Shown: piece after piece, positions 4,922 through 6,477 of the stretch
How the letters are laid out: each line of letters begins with the position of its first letter
Position numbering within the stretch: position 1 is the stretch's first letter
Assembly: GCA_015522385.1 (NCBI GenBank)
Contig: WAMJ01000134.1
Span: 1-6,477 of the forward strand
DNA length: 6,477 nucleotides
From: Candidatus Heimdallarchaeota archaeon
GTDB lineage: Archaea > Asgardarchaeota > Heimdallarchaeia > Heimdallarchaeales > Kariarchaeaceae
Direction: 5' to 3'
Program-made: the position numbers and the translations under genes
The notes under the pieces: generated by a model
Seen by the model: only the letters and a program-made list of their open reading frames with translations
Databases searched by the model: none
What the model was told of the DNA's origin: nothing

Positions 4922-5766
4922 AGCTTAACCTCCTTCTCAATTATTTCACGAATACTATCAATGAGCTCGGTCTTGTCATCCGGGTCAATTGAGACAGACT
5001 CCATTGGTCTCTGAGAAAGAGAGAGAGTCAGTGCGACCTCACCGTAACGTAAATAGTATTCCCTCCACGACCTCCCCAACACCGAAATCACACTGTTGAA
5101 TTCGGGCAGAAGAGCATCTGGGTCTTCTGCCTCATCAATCGTCTTCAGGAAATCGACATGGGTAAGGAAATCCTCGACGACCTCCTCGGACTGAACAACA
5201 TCCGAGTGGTGATAAACAAACGGTTGAAGTAAATTGAGCACCTCTAGGAATGTCTGTACCATCAGATCCTTAGCACTGGATCCATGAGTATTTCTCAATC
5301 GTCTACACTCATTGATGGCATTGCCTAGTAGATTCGGATAACGATACGACTTGTTATCGAGGATAAACCCGACGAGATGTGAGATCTGTTGCCGTGTGAA
5401 ATCTTCATTGGTCCCGCTGTACGCAGCAAATTCCTGATCACTCACAATGAATCTCCTGAGCTCATCATCAGATCTCACGTAGTATTTCCAGAAGGGAGAG
5501 ATGTCTAAGACCATATCATCCAGCTCGTGAATCACGAATTCTTTTGCCTCATTGAATAACGTCTGGCTCTTCAGACGCTGGATATTTGCTAATTTCTTGG
5601 TCTGGAACTTCAGGATAAAACCTATGAGGGTAAGATCACCATCGCCTGCGAAGAGCGTATCGGTGATGAATCTATTCGATAGAATATTCGCCATGTCTAG
5701 ATTATCGTCCTTGAGGGATTCAAGAAAAGCTCTATAATTTGCTTCCATGATCTGCCCATAGGTCAT
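4918..5766 (-). CDS. 282-residue helical protein of unknown function, first gene of the PIN operon
   Basis: ATG 5766 has a TATA box (TTTATAAA, 5796-5789) centred about 26 bases upstream and so is probably the leaderless start; an alternative ATG lies at 5748. The protein looks almost entirely alpha-helical and soluble: EANYRAFLESLKDDNLDMAN, TLIGFILKFQTKKLANIQRL, FNEAKEFVIHELDDMVLDI, then QQISHLVGFILDN, NAINECRRLRN and MVQTFLEVLNLLQPFVYHH, ending in an acidic helix SIREIIEKEVKL. No ATP-binding, nuclease or transmembrane motif is visible, and I recognise no domain. The gene is translationally coupled to the 173-residue gene and through it to the PIN nuclease. A helical scaffold, sensor or immunity role is possible by context alone. 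Confidence 0.82.
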   Translation of the reverse strand: MTYGQIMEANYRAFLESLKDDNLDMANILSNRFITDTLFAGDGDLTLIGFILKFQTKKLANIQRLKSQTLFNEAKEFVIHELDDMVLDISPFWKYYVRSDDELRRFIVSDQEFAAYSGTNEDFTRQQISHLVGFILDNKSYRYPNLLGNAINECRRLRNTHGSSAKDLMVQTFLEVLNLLQPFVYHHSDVVQSEEVVEDFLTHVDFLKTIDEAEDPDALLPEFNSVISVLGRSWREYYLRYGEVALTLSLSQRPMESVSIDPDDKTELIDSIREIIEKEVKL

Positions 5767-5786
5767 GATTCTTCTATATCCCCAAG

Positions 5787-5800
5787 ACTTTATAAATATT
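5787..5800 (-). promoter_or_regulatory. TATA-box promoter of the 282-aa/173-aa/PIN operon (leaderless)
   Basis: On the minus strand AATATTTATAAAGT has its TTTATAAA core at 5796-5789, centred about 26 bases before ATG 5766. This would drive the whole three-gene operon. Confidence 0.62.
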
Positions 5801-5811
5801 TGATCGTGACA

Positions 5812-5916
5812 GAAAATGATAAGATCTGAGCTGATCCCGTATTAGATCATCGGGCGGAAGCTCCATAATTGAACGTATCACCGACCTACACATAATCGCT
5901 GGAAAATGATCAGACC
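5812..5916. repeat. Imperfect 15-bp direct repeat upstream of the PIN operon
   Basis: GAAAATGATAAGATC (5812-5826) and GAAAATGATCAGACC (5902-5916) match at 13 of 15 positions, 90 bases apart, in the spacer between the coiled-coil gene and the PIN-operon promoter. TGACAGAA also occurs beside each copy (5807-5814 and 5918-5925). This may be regulatory or chance. A short hairpin CCCT/AGGG (5916-5929) could serve as the terminator of the DprA unit. Confidence 0.25.
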
Positions 5917-5935
5917 CTGACAGAAGGGCTCAAAA

Positions 5936-6064
5936 TCACTCATCAAAGAACCCGTCGATCCCCTCTTTGCTACTCTCTACCAGCCTCTTCAGCACCTTAT
6001 CAAGCTCGCCATCGATCATGTCCAACCGCTCTTCTATCCTCTTCAGGGTACTCTGAATGCTCAC
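5936..6064 (-). CDS. 42-residue coiled-coil protein coupled to the DprA-like gene
   Basis: GTG 6064 overlaps the TGA of the DprA-like gene (GTGA), and AAGGAGGG (6076-6069) ends 4 bases before it, so translation is well supported despite the short length. The sequence is STLKRIEERLDMIDGELDK, then VLKRLVESSKEGIDGFFDE. It has near-perfect heptad spacing of L, I and V from residue 6 to 31, predicting a single amphipathic helix that forms a coiled coil. An acidic, partly hydrophobic tail GFFDE ends it. It is probably a dimerising partner or regulator of the DprA-like protein. I know of no named family. Confidence 0.7.
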   Translation of the reverse strand: MSIQSTLKRIEERLDMIDGELDKVLKRLVESSKEGIDGFFDE

Positions 6065-6477
6065 TTGACCCTCCTTATGGATCTCATGGTATACTCAAAC
6101 CTGCGGAGCGGATCCCTTACCAAGCTGCAGAACGATACCGTGTCCACAACCCTGCTGTCATACGACCTCCGGGTGGACAGCCTGATCGCACCCTCAGCTC
6201 TCAGCTTGGCGTTTCCCCCCGTGTCTATCCCCTCGACCACAGCAAGAAGTCGCCCGTAGACCCTGACAAACCTCGCGGTGTGCATTGATCCTCCACTGAC
6301 ATCCGATTCAACCACAATCACCGCCATGCTCAGTGCGGCCTGTATCCTGTTCCTCTTCACATAGGTGTACTTCCTCGGAGATGCGGTACCCTCGTACTCC
6401 GTCAGTAACAACCTCCCGGATTCCAAGATCCTGTCCGAGAGACCACGATTCTGCATGGGAGCGATGGCATCCAGTCC
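6061..6477 (-). CDS. dprA: DprA/Smf-like SLOG (Rossmann) protein, C-terminal part; N-terminus past right edge
   Basis: The frame is open from the right edge to TGA 6063-6061, giving 138 residues. They match the second half of the DprA/Smf LOG fold: GLDAIAP, a helix GLSDRILESGRLLLTEY, the family's RNRIQAALSMAVIVVES block (classical RNRIIAGLS..vlVvEA), then SGGSMHTARFVRVYGRLLAVVEG (classical SGSL.TA..A...GR...aVPG). The tail after GIDTGG is about 60 residues long and basic, with no winged helix that I can see. Bacterial DprA loads RecA on single-stranded DNA during uptake; SLOG-fold relatives can also bind nucleotides and occur in defence contexts. Here it is coupled to a 42-residue coiled-coil protein, which is not a standard DprA neighbour. 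Symbol given as family name only; function in this organism is not established. Confidence 0.75.
   Translation of the reverse strand, partial: GLDAIAPMQNRGLSDRILESGRLLLTEYEGTASPRKYTYVKRNRIQAALSMAVIVVESDVSGGSMHTARFVRVYGRLLAVVEGIDTGGNAKLRAEGAIRLSTRRSYDSRVVDTVSFCSLVRDPLRRFEYTMRSIRRVK

Noticed and set aside
1..6477. CRISPR array, insertion sequence or att site
   Set aside because: No regularly spaced repeats, no transposase or integrase reading frame, and no terminal inverted repeats with target duplications were seen.

Overview
The window looks like archaeal accessory DNA. Five leading cistrons (starts at 1556, 2270, 3622 and 5766 on the minus strand, 2480 on the plus strand) each have an A/T-rich TATA-like box centred about 26 bases upstream of the start codon. 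That is the layout of leaderless archaeal transcripts. Cistrons inside operons instead carry strong Shine-Dalgarno sequences and overlap or touch the gene before them. No rRNA, tRNA, CRISPR array, transposase or complete insertion sequence was seen. The exact lineage cannot be told from this sequence.

Layout, left to right. (1) 1-1556, minus strand: a gene that starts from a clear promoter at 1556 and ends, past the left edge, in the AAA+ core of a BrxL/COG4930 Lon-like ATPase. It is interrupted by one in-frame TGA and two apparently compensating frameshifts, and no Walker A motif is visible. (2) 1683-2270, minus: a small PD-(D/E)XK nuclease-fold protein. (3) 2480-3147, plus: a two-gene unit of a 105-residue unknown protein and a HEPN-fold protein whose frame breaks at a T6 run. 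(4) 3148-3310: convergent gene ends with three small inverted repeats. (5) 3311-3622, minus: a ribbon-helix-helix protein with a DUF5678-like C-terminal part. (6) 3623-3922: an intergenic region with the promoter of (5) and a palindrome/direct-repeat cluster. (7) 3923-5766, minus: an operon of a 282-residue unknown protein, a 173-residue unknown protein and a PIN-domain nuclease that seems to start at ATT. (8) 5936-6477, minus: the C-terminal half of a DprA/Smf (SLOG-fold) protein, cut by the right edge, coupled to a tiny coiled-coil protein.

The gene content (BrxL-like ATPase, PD-(D/E)XK nuclease, HEPN protein, PIN nuclease, RHH regulator, DprA-like protein) is typical of a defence or toxin-antitoxin island, and the broken frames fit decaying or fast-turnover accessory DNA. 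Whether the units act together is not shown: each has its own promoter. The best candidates for undescribed systems are the three-gene 282-aa/173-aa/PIN operon, the 105-aa/HEPN pair, and DprA with its 42-residue coiled-coil partner.
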